Shown in pieces: positions 35,042 through 45,023 of a stretch of 64,000 nt of DNA. The DNA is taken from contig JAEYOP010000023.1 in NCBI GenBank assembly GCA_023411575.1, positions 1-64,000 of the forward strand, in the 5' to 3' direction. The notes under the pieces are model-generated. The model saw only the letters and a list, made by a program, of their open reading frames with translations. It was not told the DNA's origin and did not search any database. Within the stretch, counting starts at the first letter, position 1. Each line of letters begins with the position of its first letter. Both the position numbers and the translations under genes were made by a program. This stretch comes from Bacillota bacterium (GTDB lineage Bacteria > Bacillota > Clostridia > Acetivibrionales > DTU013).

Positions 35042-36524
35042 GCCCATTCTCCTCAAACACCAGGATGTAATTTGGCATTATTAAATTGCCGTCGGTGCAG
35101 GTCAATTGGCAGGTTCCTTGGCCTTTTCTTTTCAAAATAAATGTCTGCCCATACTCAGTTCTGCTTCTTTTGTCAGGGCTGAGATTCGCCAGCGCCACCC
35201 AGGACAAAAATACCATTCTGACATTGGGGGGAACGGGTGTGGGGATCGCTTCGAAATCCAGTACACCGTTTTGGATATAGCGGGTCACTTGTTGCTGCAA
35301 TAGCCGCTGCTCTTCTAAAACGGCCTGCCGTTGCGCTTCTTTTTCGATGCTCTTATCGGCAAACCCGTTGCGGTCCATACGAGGTTTATATGTCCTTACT
35401 CTTGGTTGCAGCACGTAATCCATAGGAGGTTCTTCATAGGTGCTGCGATCGATCCGTTCCATATCCCAGTCTGCATTCACAACAAAATGCCGGGCTTGCT
35501 GGGCTCCAAATACCTGAGACGACAGTTTGTGCGCCTCATCTAACGTTTCACATCCGGCAAACAGCATTAAAAGATGATGTAGTTCCGCTTTGTTGCTGAC
35601 GCCCATATTCTGCATCTGAACCAAAATGGCGGCATTTTGTACAACACGTCGGATCACTTCGTTGGTGACCTCCATGATTTGGCTGGCGGTAGAACTTTCG
35701 CCGGTGAACCATTGGGTCAGAGATTGCCAGATACCTTTATTTCGAAGTCGAAGATCCTCTTCCCAATGCGGGGATCTCTCCGACCGAGGGCGCGGCACTT
35801 CCAGTTCACTTTGGTGTACCAGCATCAGTATTTGTTTGATTTTTTCCGGATGAAGCGCCTCGATTTGAGCACCGATTTGGGTAGAACTGCTCTGTAAATC
35901 CTGAATGAACTCTTCCAAATAGCGGATAAGATGTTGTTTATAAGAGATAAAATCTTCAGATCGCATGTGCTTTTCAGCACTTGGTCCATAGAACTCTCTT
36001 AAATAATCCTGATGGTTTTGGGTCAGGCGGTTGAAATCTTCCTGTAGGTCTTGCCACCATGCACCAACTTCTTTAAGGGATAGTTGTTCTAGGTGTTCTG
36101 CTGTATCTAAAGCGCTTTTAATACGGCGAAATACGCTCGAGGATAAGCCAGTGGTACGGGTATACAGATTCTCCAACGTTATTGTCATTCGTTCCACTTC
36201 CAGGGCAGCCTGAGACATCATATATTGAAATTGACGGTTTTTAAAATCAGATACGGTATAAACCTTATGCGGATCTTGGATTGGGGTAAGATTTTTCCAA
36301 CTTACTAATTGGTCCAACTCCAACGTCAATTGCTCCTGCGTATATTGGGTAAAAACCGGGTCTTCCATTAAGTGTGAAAAGATAGCTTTCTTGTCCATTT
36401 GATAGTTCATTTTCTGGTGTTCTTGATAAAACAAACGCATGATCGCTCGATAGTGAGTATAATTTTCGACCGATAAATATCTGGTTTGCGGTATGCTTTC
36501 CAAAAGTGCGGCTTGGAGCGCCAT
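35034..36524 (-). CDS. jetA: Wadjet type II JetA (kleisin-like subunit)
   Basis: About 496 residues of the TIGR02677/DUF2397 family, the kleisin (MksF-like) subunit that bridges the two JetC heads. 'RYLSVENYTHYRAIMRLFYQEHQ' near the N-terminus and 'YEEPPMDYVLQPRVRTYKPR' near the C-terminus are family-like. The frame opens at 36593, but the ATG at 36524 (MALQAALLES) has AAAGGGTG six bases upstream and gives the normal N-terminus, so I chose it. First of the four overlapping jet genes. Confidence 0.9.
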   Translation of the reverse strand: MALQAALLESIPQTRYLSVENYTHYRAIMRLFYQEHQKMNYQMDKKAIFSHLMEDPVFTQYTQEQLTLELDQLVSWKNLTPIQDPHKVYTVSDFKNRQFQYMMSQAALEVERMTITLENLYTRTTGLSSSVFRRIKSALDTAEHLEQLSLKEVGAWWQDLQEDFNRLTQNHQDYLREFYGPSAEKHMRSEDFISYKQHLIRYLEEFIQDLQSSSTQIGAQIEALHPEKIKQILMLVHQSELEVPRPRSERSPHWEEDLRLRNKGIWQSLTQWFTGESSTASQIMEVTNEVIRRVVQNAAILVQMQNMGVSNKAELHHLLMLFAGCETLDEAHKLSSQVFGAQQARHFVVNADWDMERIDRSTYEEPPMDYVLQPRVRTYKPRMDRNGFADKSIEKEAQRQAVLEEQRLLQQQVTRYIQNGVLDFEAIPTPVPPNVRMVFLSWVALANLSPDKRSRTEYGQTFILKRKGQGTCQLTCTDGNLIMPNYILVFEENGHE

Positions 36525-36602
36525 GCGGTTCACCCTTTCTTTGCAGAGACGTTTCAGTTCAAGTATGCTTTTTTGTAGATGAATATCATTCATCTACAAG
36601 TG

Positions 36603-36791
36603 TCAATGATCTTTTATATATTTCCCGTTTTTGATACGCGCGTCCGCCGGCTTATCGGCATTCTTTGGGATTGCCCAAGAGTAGCCAATACGGATAGCGT
36701 CAGGTATGCGCTTTTGAGCACAAAACACCTGTATTCGTCTGACAGAGATGCCCCAGCCCCCTGAAATCTGACGAATAGATAAATATTCCAT
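36603..36791 (-). CDS. small excisionase-like HTH protein
   Basis: 62 residues reading as one MerR-like helix-turn-helix ('MEYLSIRQISGGWGISVRRIQVFCAQKRIP'), then 'YSWAIPKNADKP' and 'KNGKYIK'. Proteins like this are encoded on integrative elements of Clostridia, where they act as excisionases or regulators. It ends only 10 bases before the jetA frame, on the same strand, so it may regulate the Wadjet operon or be carried with it. Confidence 0.72.
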   Translation of the reverse strand: MEYLSIRQISGGWGISVRRIQVFCAQKRIPDAIRIGYSWAIPKNADKPADARIKNGKYIKDH

Positions 36792-36886
36792 AGGAGCCCT
36801 CTTAATATAAAAGCTTATGCTTTATATAGCATTTTCCCTGTTATAGCGTTATTGTCTTTATGACTTTTGAGGAAAATACTACCAAT

Positions 36887-36915
36887 AGCATATACCAATG
36901 TGCGAATAAAATCAA
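36887..36915 (-). promoter_or_regulatory. candidate sigma-A promoter of the HTH-jet operon
   Basis: On the minus strand TTGATT, 17 bases, TATGCT. It would start transcription about 90 bases before the HTH gene and run through jetABCD. Only the two hexamers support it. Confidence 0.35.
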
Positions 36916-36971
36916 CGATTAACACGAAGAATGTCAAAAATGCTGTGAAATCTTACGATATCGTCGTATAA

Positions 36972-38558
36972 GCTATTTCCAGTGCGAGTAAAAAAGAAAA
37001 GAATGACATCCCCATGCAGAAAATCGCCTGCCACACATTTGCGGAAGAGCAGGGCTGGGAAATTATTCGAGAGTTTATCGAGAACGGAGTATCCGGTTAC
37101 AAATTGACCTTAAATGACCGGGACGCGCTACGGACCATCCGGGAGGACGCCTATCTCAGAAAGTTCGATATACTCCTGGTCTTTATGTTTGACCGAATCG
37201 GCCGCCGCGACGATGAGACCCCCTTTGTTGTAGAATACCTAGTCAATAATGGTATCTCCGTCTGGAGCGTATGCGAGGGTGAACAGCGGTTTGACAACCA
37301 CGTCGACAAGCTGACTAACTACATCCGCTATTGGCAGGCATCCGGGGAAAGCGAAAAAATTTCGGAGCGCACCCGTACGCGAATTCGTCAACTGACCGAG
37401 GAAAGCTTTTTCACAGGCGGACACAATGCATATGGCTATGACCTTATACGGGGTGACCGCTTGAACAAGAAAAATATGCCGACTTGTGAACTACAAATCA
37501 ATGAACAGGAAGCTGAAATTGTCCGGCTAATCTTTGATAAAGCGGTAAAGGAAGGCTACGGTCCGCAGCGGATTGCAAACTACTTAAATCAGCAACAGAT
37601 CATGACGAGAAAACAAAAGCCCTGGAATCAGGCCAGCATCAGCAATATTTTGAAAAACTGAATTTATACTGGTGTGTTATGCAAAGGGAACAGAGAGTCC
37701 AATGTGTTGAACCATTTGCAAATTATAGATGCTGAAACCTTTTCTGCATCGCAGGAGATTCGTCGGACCAGGAACAATGCAAACGTCTCTGAGAAAACCG
37801 TTCCCCGCTGTACCAGGGGGACGATGTTGCTCAGCGGCTTTTTATTTTGTGGTTATTGCGGTGCGCGGATGAACGGAAGCCTAAGCCAGCATACATACGT
37901 CCGTAAAGATGGATCAGTTAACCCTGAGAAACGGTATCATTACCGCTGTAACCGCAGCATTGACGGTGTACCGTGCAAATGCGACGGTCCGCTTACCTAC
38001 GTCTCCAAAAAAGTAGATACAATCTTTGAAATGGCGATTCTGGCTCTTTTGGAGAAACTATCAAAATGCTCAGTGGAAAAGATCGCGGAGGCCAAATACC
38101 AGATCAGTATAGCCAGTGTACAGGACAGATACAAAACGACTATAGGACAGATTGCCGTTGCTGAAAATGAGATGAGCGCTCTACACGCCGAAATTACAGC
38201 TTCTCTGGTTGGTAAATCTACTTTTTCAACAGATATCTTAAAGTATATGTCAGAGATAAGCAATCATAAAATCTCAACGCTTAAAGCTAAGCTTACCCAA
38301 GTCGAGTCAGAATTGGCAGATTCAGATGCCCTTCGCCGTGAAATTCAATACCGTTGCAACAAATACCACGATATCCTGAACGAATATCAAACAGTTACGC
38401 TGGAGGCAAAGAAAATGCTGCTGTCCCAGTTGATTCGCCGTGTCAAACTCAGGGTCAATTTCGAAATGTCAATTGAATTGAATCCTCGGTTTGAGGATTT
38501 TGTAGAGGGAGTTGTCCACCTGCCAACCGGATTTGCAGATAAAAATGCTAAAAATTAA
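36972..38558 (+). pseudogene. inactivated serine recombinase
   Basis: One long reading frame for a large serine recombinase is broken by TAA at 36969-36971, just before the catalytic-Ser region ('AISSASKKEKND'), and by TGA at 37659-37661 ('ISNILKN*IYTGVL'). Both flanks of each stop are in the same frame. Remaining parts: the resolvase core ('VSGYKLTLNDRDAL', 'FDRIGRRDDETP'), a recombinase domain ('GGHNAYGYDLI', 'QASISNILKN'), a zinc ribbon (CGYCGARM… then CNRS…CKC) and a coiled-coil tail. Two independent lesions show that it is dead. It lies between the two defence operons. Confidence 0.85.
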
Positions 38559-38742
38559 TTGAAAAGCACCCATTGCGTTCGCTGATATTATAAACACAAT
38601 GTGAAATTTATTTGTGTACCATAATTGAAAGTAGTATTTTGAGCAGATTGGCAAAAAATTTATTTTTTCACTATCAAGATCAGTATCAATTTATAGTGTC
38701 ACAAACGACACATTTATCATAACTGATCAAAATGATTCTGTT

Positions 38743-41700
38743 TTACATTTCATCAATAATCTGCTTGATAGCATATGGCTTTGCATATTTGAGGTACGCA
38801 TCACTGATAAAAACAGTTTGCGGTGCAGCAGGCTTTATCCACATAGCGGGATAAATCTTCAGCGCTTTAGTTGTGTATTTATTTTTTACTTTTAATCCAC
38901 TGCCATCAGTAGTAAGAAAAATGCCTGACTGTTCCAAGATTCTCGCCAATGGAACAATTAACTGTTTTTGTTCCTCCAAAGGAATTTCTGCAGCTCGTTT
39001 GCCCTCTATTCCCCAATGCAGAAGATCCATCGCGGCATACCGATCCAGCATTCCATGAACAAACTGATTTCTGTAGTGTTTGAGGCATTTATGGCAAGCG
39101 CTATCACAATCGCAGTTTCTCAAAAGGTCATGTGTTTCTTGCAAAAGCGTATCGATTGTTTCAACAACTCCAACCGCATATCCTGCTCCGCTGGAAAGGC
39201 TATCATACAGATAGATGTCAACGAAAGCTCCCTGAGCATTCTCACGAATACGATACCCTGTGATCAGTTCTGTAAACTCTATATCGAGTTTTTGGCTTGC
39301 CTTCAACCGTAGGGCTTCTGCTAGAGATTGTGCTGCTCTGTTCAACCAGAGACTATCGTTCCCGCGTGTATCGAGTTGCCGCTCATCAAGTATAAACTCC
39401 AGAACAAGCATATCCGTAACAAAATCATATCCAAGGTTAACGTTGATAAGGTTTGTATGCTTGCAACGTCCTTTGACATATTTTGAAAAATACGGGCGGC
39501 TGATGTCCTTCAAAGCCTCAGGGTTATCTCCCGGCATAGCTGCTCCGCAGTCTTCACAAACCATGAACCCATGCTGCCCCGTCCCTTTATTCATCATAAT
39601 AATCCGTTGATTACTTCGAGGTGCCATACGGATATGTGTGCAATGTGGAACCTCCTTCATTTCATCCGACTCCGGTAGTGTGGAATAAAGCGGTTGTTGG
39701 ACATAAGAATATTCTTCATCAAGTTGTGCTACAGGTATTTTCTTTCCATCCCTCGGAGCAAATCCCCATGGACGTAGTATCGGAATGGATGATACCAGTT
39801 CACGATTTCCACAGAAAGGGCAGTTTTTATTGTCATCTTCCGCTAAGCCAAACCATCCGCATTTTTCACACATTACAACTGCTTTTTTATAGTTTGCGTC
39901 GTCAATAAACGATTTTGCAGGTGAGGCAGCGCAACCACTCCGACGCTCACTCCCAGGATAGTACACGCCACCGATTTGATAGGTCGCCTTATCGACTACA
40001 ATTGCACGTCCAGGGGCATATTCTCCAATAGCCACATCCAATCCGCGTTCTACTTGGTATTGGAGCTTTCCATTGTAATCTGAAATATAAGTACTTACCA
40101 CATTTTTGGGGAATGAATAAGTAGGAATTGCGCCTTCTTCATATAGTGCGTCCAAAAGTGATTTGTCCTTTTCCGGTGCGCCTTTCTCAGATGTATAAAG
40201 TTCCGGATGCCTATCGCGTTTTTGTTTTAGCTGAACGAGTGTATCGATCAATTCAGAGCTGAAAGACTCTCTTGCATCTTCCGCAGAAGCAGGAATCAAT
40301 ATATCCCGTGAAGGTACACAAAACGTAAACAGGAAGCGTTCAAATGATTTGACGTGCTCATCGACAAAAGTAATCGCGGAAATAGCTTCCAGACTGTTCC
40401 CTTTTGTCGCGAGATATTCTTGCAGTGCCACCATGCTCAGATGTCGTTGAAGCAACTTTTCACTATAGATGTCAATCCACGGGCGTCTGGGATCTCCGCG
40501 GAACATGGGGGCAGGATCATTAAAATACAGTGTATCATGGGGGCCATCTTCGCAAAATGTCACGATAGTTGATAGGCTGGTACCACGTCGGCCTGCACGA
40601 CCTGCACGCTGTTGATAGTTCTCTCGCATAGGGGGGATATTACGGAGGCCAACGGCTACCAGTGAACCAATGTCAATACCAACTTCCATCGTTGTAGTAC
40701 TACTCAAAATATCGACAGGTGTTTCTCCTTCTTTGATCATATCCTGAAAGCGCAATTCATATTGCTCAGTGCGCGACCACATGGCATCCCGCTGGTCTTT
40801 ATAAGATAGTTGCGCCGTATGTTCTTCAGTGTCAATCACATGAATAGGTGCGTCGTCAAGAGCATCGGTAACAGGCTTTCTCCAGAAATCCATCGCGGTC
40901 ATTTCAGTCTCAGTCAACACATGGATTTGATTTGAACCACAAGTGGGACACCTGCCCTTAAAATGATATGCGGTCAATTCAGCACATTGATCACAACGAT
41001 ACCATTGATGAGTAGGATCGAATCGGGGTTTGATCCGGGACAAATCAACATATAGTTTTCCGTTTTCAGATTGTCCTTGATCTAAAAAGCGTTCCTTCAG
41101 TACCTTACGCCAGATATCCATCTGTGCGTTTTCGTTTTCCCATCCCATTATTTTACGAAAGGTTGTAGAAAAACTCCAATTGGGATCAAGACCATATCCA
41201 CCAAAATATTGACGGACATTGTAACGCACATTATCTGAAATGGTATGGCCCAACGCAACAGCTGAATCGCAAATGGATAGCATCCATGCATTGAAAATTT
41301 CTAAAAAATCTTTATCAGAAATATCGATTCCGTTTTCAAACAACGTATCAACCGACTCGACCAATTCTTTGTCAATTGGCTCGATCCAACCTAACGCTGC
41401 ATCTGTCAGGGTGTTATAACCACCGCAATACAGGCGCAGTAGCTGTTCTTTCATTTGATTTGGTGCATTGTCAATAGTCAAACTTGGAATGTATTCGCGT
41501 TTTCGAATCTGACTTCGCTCATAACTGGATAACACCTTAGGGCAATCATTAAGACCAAACTTTTCTCGATCCTGATTATAGAACAACTGTACATGATGAA
41601 GGGCTGCTTCCAACACGAAGTAGTCATATACTGAGTTCATAGGCTGCTCTTGGGTAGCCTTCTCCATTCGCTTGACTGCCAGTACAAACAACTGACGGGC

Positions 41701-43986
41701 CGCTGTGCTGTCCGATGCTTCGGACATATCTCGGGCTAGTTTGGCGGCTCTTTGGCGACTGTCCGAAAACAAAAGAACCTTGCGTCCTTGATTTGGCATT
41801 TGATCAGGCTTATCATCTTTTCCAGGAACTGCTGGCTGAACATTGAACTGTGATTTAATCAGGTTAAAGAAGGATTGATTGCCACGGGTACTAAAGGAAG
41901 TTAACTGCATCTTGGCTAATTCATGTCGGCAATGAGGGCATGTCGGAAAGGTCAGAATCTCAGGCCGTCCTTTTATGGAATAATCGCAATAATAAAGTTT
42001 GCGAATTCCAGGCTGTCCATCTAGAGAGTCATCGCGAAAATCAATGAAACCGCTCTGTATATCCATATAGCAACGAAGAATTTTGTTTTTCCCTTGCTTT
42101 GTAGGTGATTTATATTCAGAGGGTGGAATATACAGATGAATTTCTTTCATCTGCTGATCAAATATCTGCCCCGGATATCGCCACAAATAAGTGCGGCCAT
42201 GTGAGTGCATCTCATCAACCAAAATATAGCCTTTGTAAAACAGCGTACCGCATCTACGGTCATTATACAGCTCATAAACAACACTTCCGCAATGGGGACA
42301 TACAAGATTGCCGTCTGACAAAAAAATTTCTCCTAACGTCAGGTTCTCATCAGAGTGTGAATTTGGGCAGTGTTCATTGGCACAGGCGTAAACACCCTTA
42401 ATACCACGAAATAGCATATGCATTCGTGCAGGGAAAAGCACATTTCCTTTGCTGTTTTTCGCAAGAGGAGCTATCGCAAGAAGAACACTGACAGCTCTCA
42501 AGGCAGCATCTTCCTCCCACTCAGGAAAGATGCTGGCTGACAATTCATGAAGAGATACAGCATTGCCACGACAAAGTAAAAATAACTTCTGAAACGGTAG
42601 ATATTCAATTAAGTGATCATACATCCACTCATATGCCGCTTCAAGCGAAGAAAATGGTGTGCAACTGTCAGGTACCCCTTCCCAAAATGAGTTGATTGTC
42701 TGCAGCCTCTCTGCGTCCATTGCCTCTATTTGCTCCGTGGTACAATTTTTAAATTTTAAAAAAGGTATCTCGTATGATTTGCCGCTATGGATCGTCCCTC
42801 GCTCTCCGGTCAAATAACAAAAATCATAGGTATTAGCAGCTGTCAAGGACTTTGCAAATTCTCTTACCGCACGCCGATCCTCTTCACTGGCATCCGGCAT
42901 ACTGGCGGTCGTCAGAATAAATTGAACCCTGTCACGCTGGATTCCAAGCTTATGGAAAAGTCGCCGAATCAGCAGGGCAACTTCACCGCCGGAAGAACCG
43001 CGATACATATGTGCTTCATCAATTACAAACAGCAACTTATTGTTGTGGTCCGTATCCAGCCACCTTCTGGTATCCTCCCAAATTTTCTGTTCGCGGGGAC
43101 GCAGCAGCATATATTCCAGCATAGAATAGTTGGTGATCAAAATATCCGGACAAAACTGCTGCATTTCAAATCGGGTAATCAGTTCTGCATCCTCGTCATC
43201 AGGGACATGGTGGCTTTCGTGCAGCCTTTGAAGAAATGCTGCCATATTCTCCTTAGCTGGAATCTTGCCTTGTTTCACCAATTCTTGAAAAAAGGCTTTA
43301 CCCGCTTTTTCAAGGCATGTCATCCTTTCCAGTGTTTTCTCAAGCTGGCGGTCTTGTGTGGTGCTTGGCTGTGGTCCCGGATATGGTGTGCGTCCTGTGT
43401 ACATGCCGAATTGCGGCCGACGCATATGACTTCCAGTGATTTCTCGAAAAATTCGGACAAACTTGTGGTCCGGGTCTCCGACCAGCCGTCTCAATCTGCC
43501 TACCTGATCGGAAACAAGCGCATTCATTGGATACATAATGATTGTGCGAACGCCACGCTGCTTCCAACTGGCCGGGGTATTCCGCGCCTCCGTTACCAAC
43601 TTTGCAAGCATTGGCCACATAAAGCATTCGGTCTTACCAGAACCCGTGCCAGTTGAGACAAACAGGTCTTTCCCAGAATTCGTGTTTACAAGAGCTTCGA
43701 TCTGATGGGCAAAAGGAGCGGAGTAGACACCCAAATTTTCTTTTGTCAACGAAGAAAAAAATACTCTAAGCCACTCTGGAAGGTCTGCTGCTTGAATTCC
43801 ATCTTTTATACTTTTATAGGCCGGAGAAGATTCAATATAAGGTTTTTGGTAAAGCTGCCCTTCTTTATCCAGCTTGTCCTGTATTGCTTGCAGCAAGAGA
43901 GCAGATTTCCCTAAGTATTGTGATTTTATGTAGCTCTCAAGCTCTTGCCGTAGCTGATTATGTACGGCATATGCACCTTTGGCCAT
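38743..43986 (-). CDS. giant DEAH helicase with C-terminal DUF1998 region
   Basis: 1747 residues. Superfamily 2 helicase motifs: 'FAHQIEAL' (Q-like, 92-99), STGTGSGKTE (Walker A, 111-120), DEAH at 323-326, 'ILTTASMP' (motif III, about 360) and 'RENYQQRAGRAGRRG' (motif VI, about 1120). Several zinc knuckles (CPHCGSV, CDQCAEL…CPTCGSN, CEKCGWF…CPFCGN) follow, and the end has 'LSSGAGYAVGV' and CDCDSACHKCLKHY, the DUF1998 signature. This architecture occurs in DruE of Druantia, DrmA/DrmB of DISARM and DpdJ. GGAGGAG precedes the ATG; the start overlaps the previous stop (TAATG). Last of a four-gene operon; probably a DNA translocase in antiviral defence. Confidence 0.88.
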   Translation of the reverse strand: MAKGAYAVHNQLRQELESYIKSQYLGKSALLLQAIQDKLDKEGQLYQKPYIESSPAYKSIKDGIQAADLPEWLRVFFSSLTKENLGVYSAPFAHQIEALVNTNSGKDLFVSTGTGSGKTECFMWPMLAKLVTEARNTPASWKQRGVRTIIMYPMNALVSDQVGRLRRLVGDPDHKFVRIFREITGSHMRRPQFGMYTGRTPYPGPQPSTTQDRQLEKTLERMTCLEKAGKAFFQELVKQGKIPAKENMAAFLQRLHESHHVPDDEDAELITRFEMQQFCPDILITNYSMLEYMLLRPREQKIWEDTRRWLDTDHNNKLLFVIDEAHMYRGSSGGEVALLIRRLFHKLGIQRDRVQFILTTASMPDASEEDRRAVREFAKSLTAANTYDFCYLTGERGTIHSGKSYEIPFLKFKNCTTEQIEAMDAERLQTINSFWEGVPDSCTPFSSLEAAYEWMYDHLIEYLPFQKLFLLCRGNAVSLHELSASIFPEWEEDAALRAVSVLLAIAPLAKNSKGNVLFPARMHMLFRGIKGVYACANEHCPNSHSDENLTLGEIFLSDGNLVCPHCGSVVYELYNDRRCGTLFYKGYILVDEMHSHGRTYLWRYPGQIFDQQMKEIHLYIPPSEYKSPTKQGKNKILRCYMDIQSGFIDFRDDSLDGQPGIRKLYYCDYSIKGRPEILTFPTCPHCRHELAKMQLTSFSTRGNQSFFNLIKSQFNVQPAVPGKDDKPDQMPNQGRKVLLFSDSRQRAAKLARDMSEASDSTAARQLFVLAVKRMEKATQEQPMNSVYDYFVLEAALHHVQLFYNQDREKFGLNDCPKVLSSYERSQIRKREYIPSLTIDNAPNQMKEQLLRLYCGGYNTLTDAALGWIEPIDKELVESVDTLFENGIDISDKDFLEIFNAWMLSICDSAVALGHTISDNVRYNVRQYFGGYGLDPNWSFSTTFRKIMGWENENAQMDIWRKVLKERFLDQGQSENGKLYVDLSRIKPRFDPTHQWYRCDQCAELTAYHFKGRCPTCGSNQIHVLTETEMTAMDFWRKPVTDALDDAPIHVIDTEEHTAQLSYKDQRDAMWSRTEQYELRFQDMIKEGETPVDILSSTTTMEVGIDIGSLVAVGLRNIPPMRENYQQRAGRAGRRGTSLSTIVTFCEDGPHDTLYFNDPAPMFRGDPRRPWIDIYSEKLLQRHLSMVALQEYLATKGNSLEAISAITFVDEHVKSFERFLFTFCVPSRDILIPASAEDARESFSSELIDTLVQLKQKRDRHPELYTSEKGAPEKDKSLLDALYEEGAIPTYSFPKNVVSTYISDYNGKLQYQVERGLDVAIGEYAPGRAIVVDKATYQIGGVYYPGSERRSGCAASPAKSFIDDANYKKAVVMCEKCGWFGLAEDDNKNCPFCGNRELVSSIPILRPWGFAPRDGKKIPVAQLDEEYSYVQQPLYSTLPESDEMKEVPHCTHIRMAPRSNQRIIMMNKGTGQHGFMVCEDCGAAMPGDNPEALKDISRPYFSKYVKGRCKHTNLINVNLGYDFVTDMLVLEFILDERQLDTRGNDSLWLNRAAQSLAEALRLKASQKLDIEFTELITGYRIRENAQGAFVDIYLYDSLSSGAGYAVGVVETIDTLLQETHDLLRNCDCDSACHKCLKHYRNQFVHGMLDRYAAMDLLHWGIEGKRAAEIPLEEQKQLIVPLARILEQSGIFLTTDGSGLKVKNKYTTKALKIYPAMWIKPAAPQTVFISDAYLKYAKPYAIKQIIDEM

Positions 43987-45023
43987 TACGACTCCTCCAT
44001 AAATTCATATCCCACTTGTTCCAATATAGTCTTAAAAGCGCGGTAGACAGGAACTGTCATTGCACGCTGAAAGTTCTGCGGCGACTTATAAAAAGAAACG
44101 GGCCAGCTATACAACTTGAAAAATGTTTCCTCTGTCGGAGGGAGCAGATAGTCCAAACGAATCCTTGCCATTTCCTGCCCCACCTTCACCCGGATTGGTG
44201 GGAGTTGACCATTTGAAGCAAGGATCGCGGATGCTATTCTCAAATACTCCATTCGACTACCACCTGTTTCTGTTCTCCAGTGTGGCAAAGGGGTGTGAAT
44301 ATAAATACCATCTTCACATCTGTACAAAATATACAGATATCTACCGGCTTGCCCATAGCGAGCCAATGAAATTTCACCTGTTTTATTTAGATGCTCATCC
44401 CAATATCCTCGGCTAAATGGCGGTTGCATCCGCAGAAACTCGGTCCCTTGTGGAAATTCGATTTCAGCCCATTTTTGGTTCTTGAGCAACTTCTGAAACC
44501 AAACAGTCAGAGATTCTTTTTGCAGTCGAAACATCGTCGTGACATGTTCTGCCGTACCAGCACCAGCTTCCTGAGATATGGTGTATGTTCCGAGCCCACT
44601 CATAAAACCAATTTTTCCAGGTGCCGCTCCGCGTTCAAAGCAAACCCCTTTGCAAATTGAGGTCGCATTTGCAGCAGGAGAAGCCCAGTAAGGAGAATGA
44701 TAAAAATTTCCACTCAAGCTGTAGATCTCATACATCTCCTGGATGAGTTCTTCAAGATCAACAGCAAATAATCGCTTTGCTTCTGGATATAACGTATGAT
44801 ACGCATAGAAAGAACACTGAATGGATTTTTTAATATGCTGAACGGAAGCATTAGGTCCGTCATCTTCGCCATGATCCCACAGAGAAGCAAGAGCAATTTT
44901 ACCTGTTGCACTATATATGATCCGGCTTTTCCATTCTTCCTCACTCTCAGAAATATCCTTGTAAATATATAGTTGTTGACCAATTTCCTCTAAAAAACCA
45001 TTATGCTTCATGAACTCATTCAT
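43986..45023 (-). CDS. unrecognised protein of the helicase operon (345 residues)
   Basis: I do not recognise a domain. The sequence is a mixed alpha/beta protein with a Trp/Tyr-rich middle ('YHSPYWASPAAN', 'FSRGYWDEHLN') and no membrane segment. The ATG at 45023 overlaps the preceding stop by eight bases and is chosen over the longer open frame to 45206. Its own stop overlaps the helicase start by one base (TAATG). Coupled translation on both sides means it is made in proportion to its neighbours and is probably part of a complex with the helicase. Confidence 0.75.
   Translation of the reverse strand: MNEFMKHNGFLEEIGQQLYIYKDISESEEEWKSRIIYSATGKIALASLWDHGEDDGPNASVQHIKKSIQCSFYAYHTLYPEAKRLFAVDLEELIQEMYEIYSLSGNFYHSPYWASPAANATSICKGVCFERGAAPGKIGFMSGLGTYTISQEAGAGTAEHVTTMFRLQKESLTVWFQKLLKNQKWAEIEFPQGTEFLRMQPPFSRGYWDEHLNKTGEISLARYGQAGRYLYILYRCEDGIYIHTPLPHWRTETGGSRMEYLRIASAILASNGQLPPIRVKVGQEMARIRLDYLLPPTEETFFKLYSWPVSFYKSPQNFQRAMTVPVYRAFKTILEQVGYEFMEES

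Noticed and set aside
37659..37661. In-frame TGA as a selenocysteine codon
   Set aside because: No selenocysteine is known at this place in serine recombinases, no hairpin of that type follows, and a second stop (TAA) breaks the same gene.
38743..43986. Giant helicase as DISARM drmA or as a BREX helicase
   Set aside because: DISARM has separate DrmA and DrmB with a methylase and DrmC; BREX would need PglX/PglZ. None is present, so I left the system unassigned.
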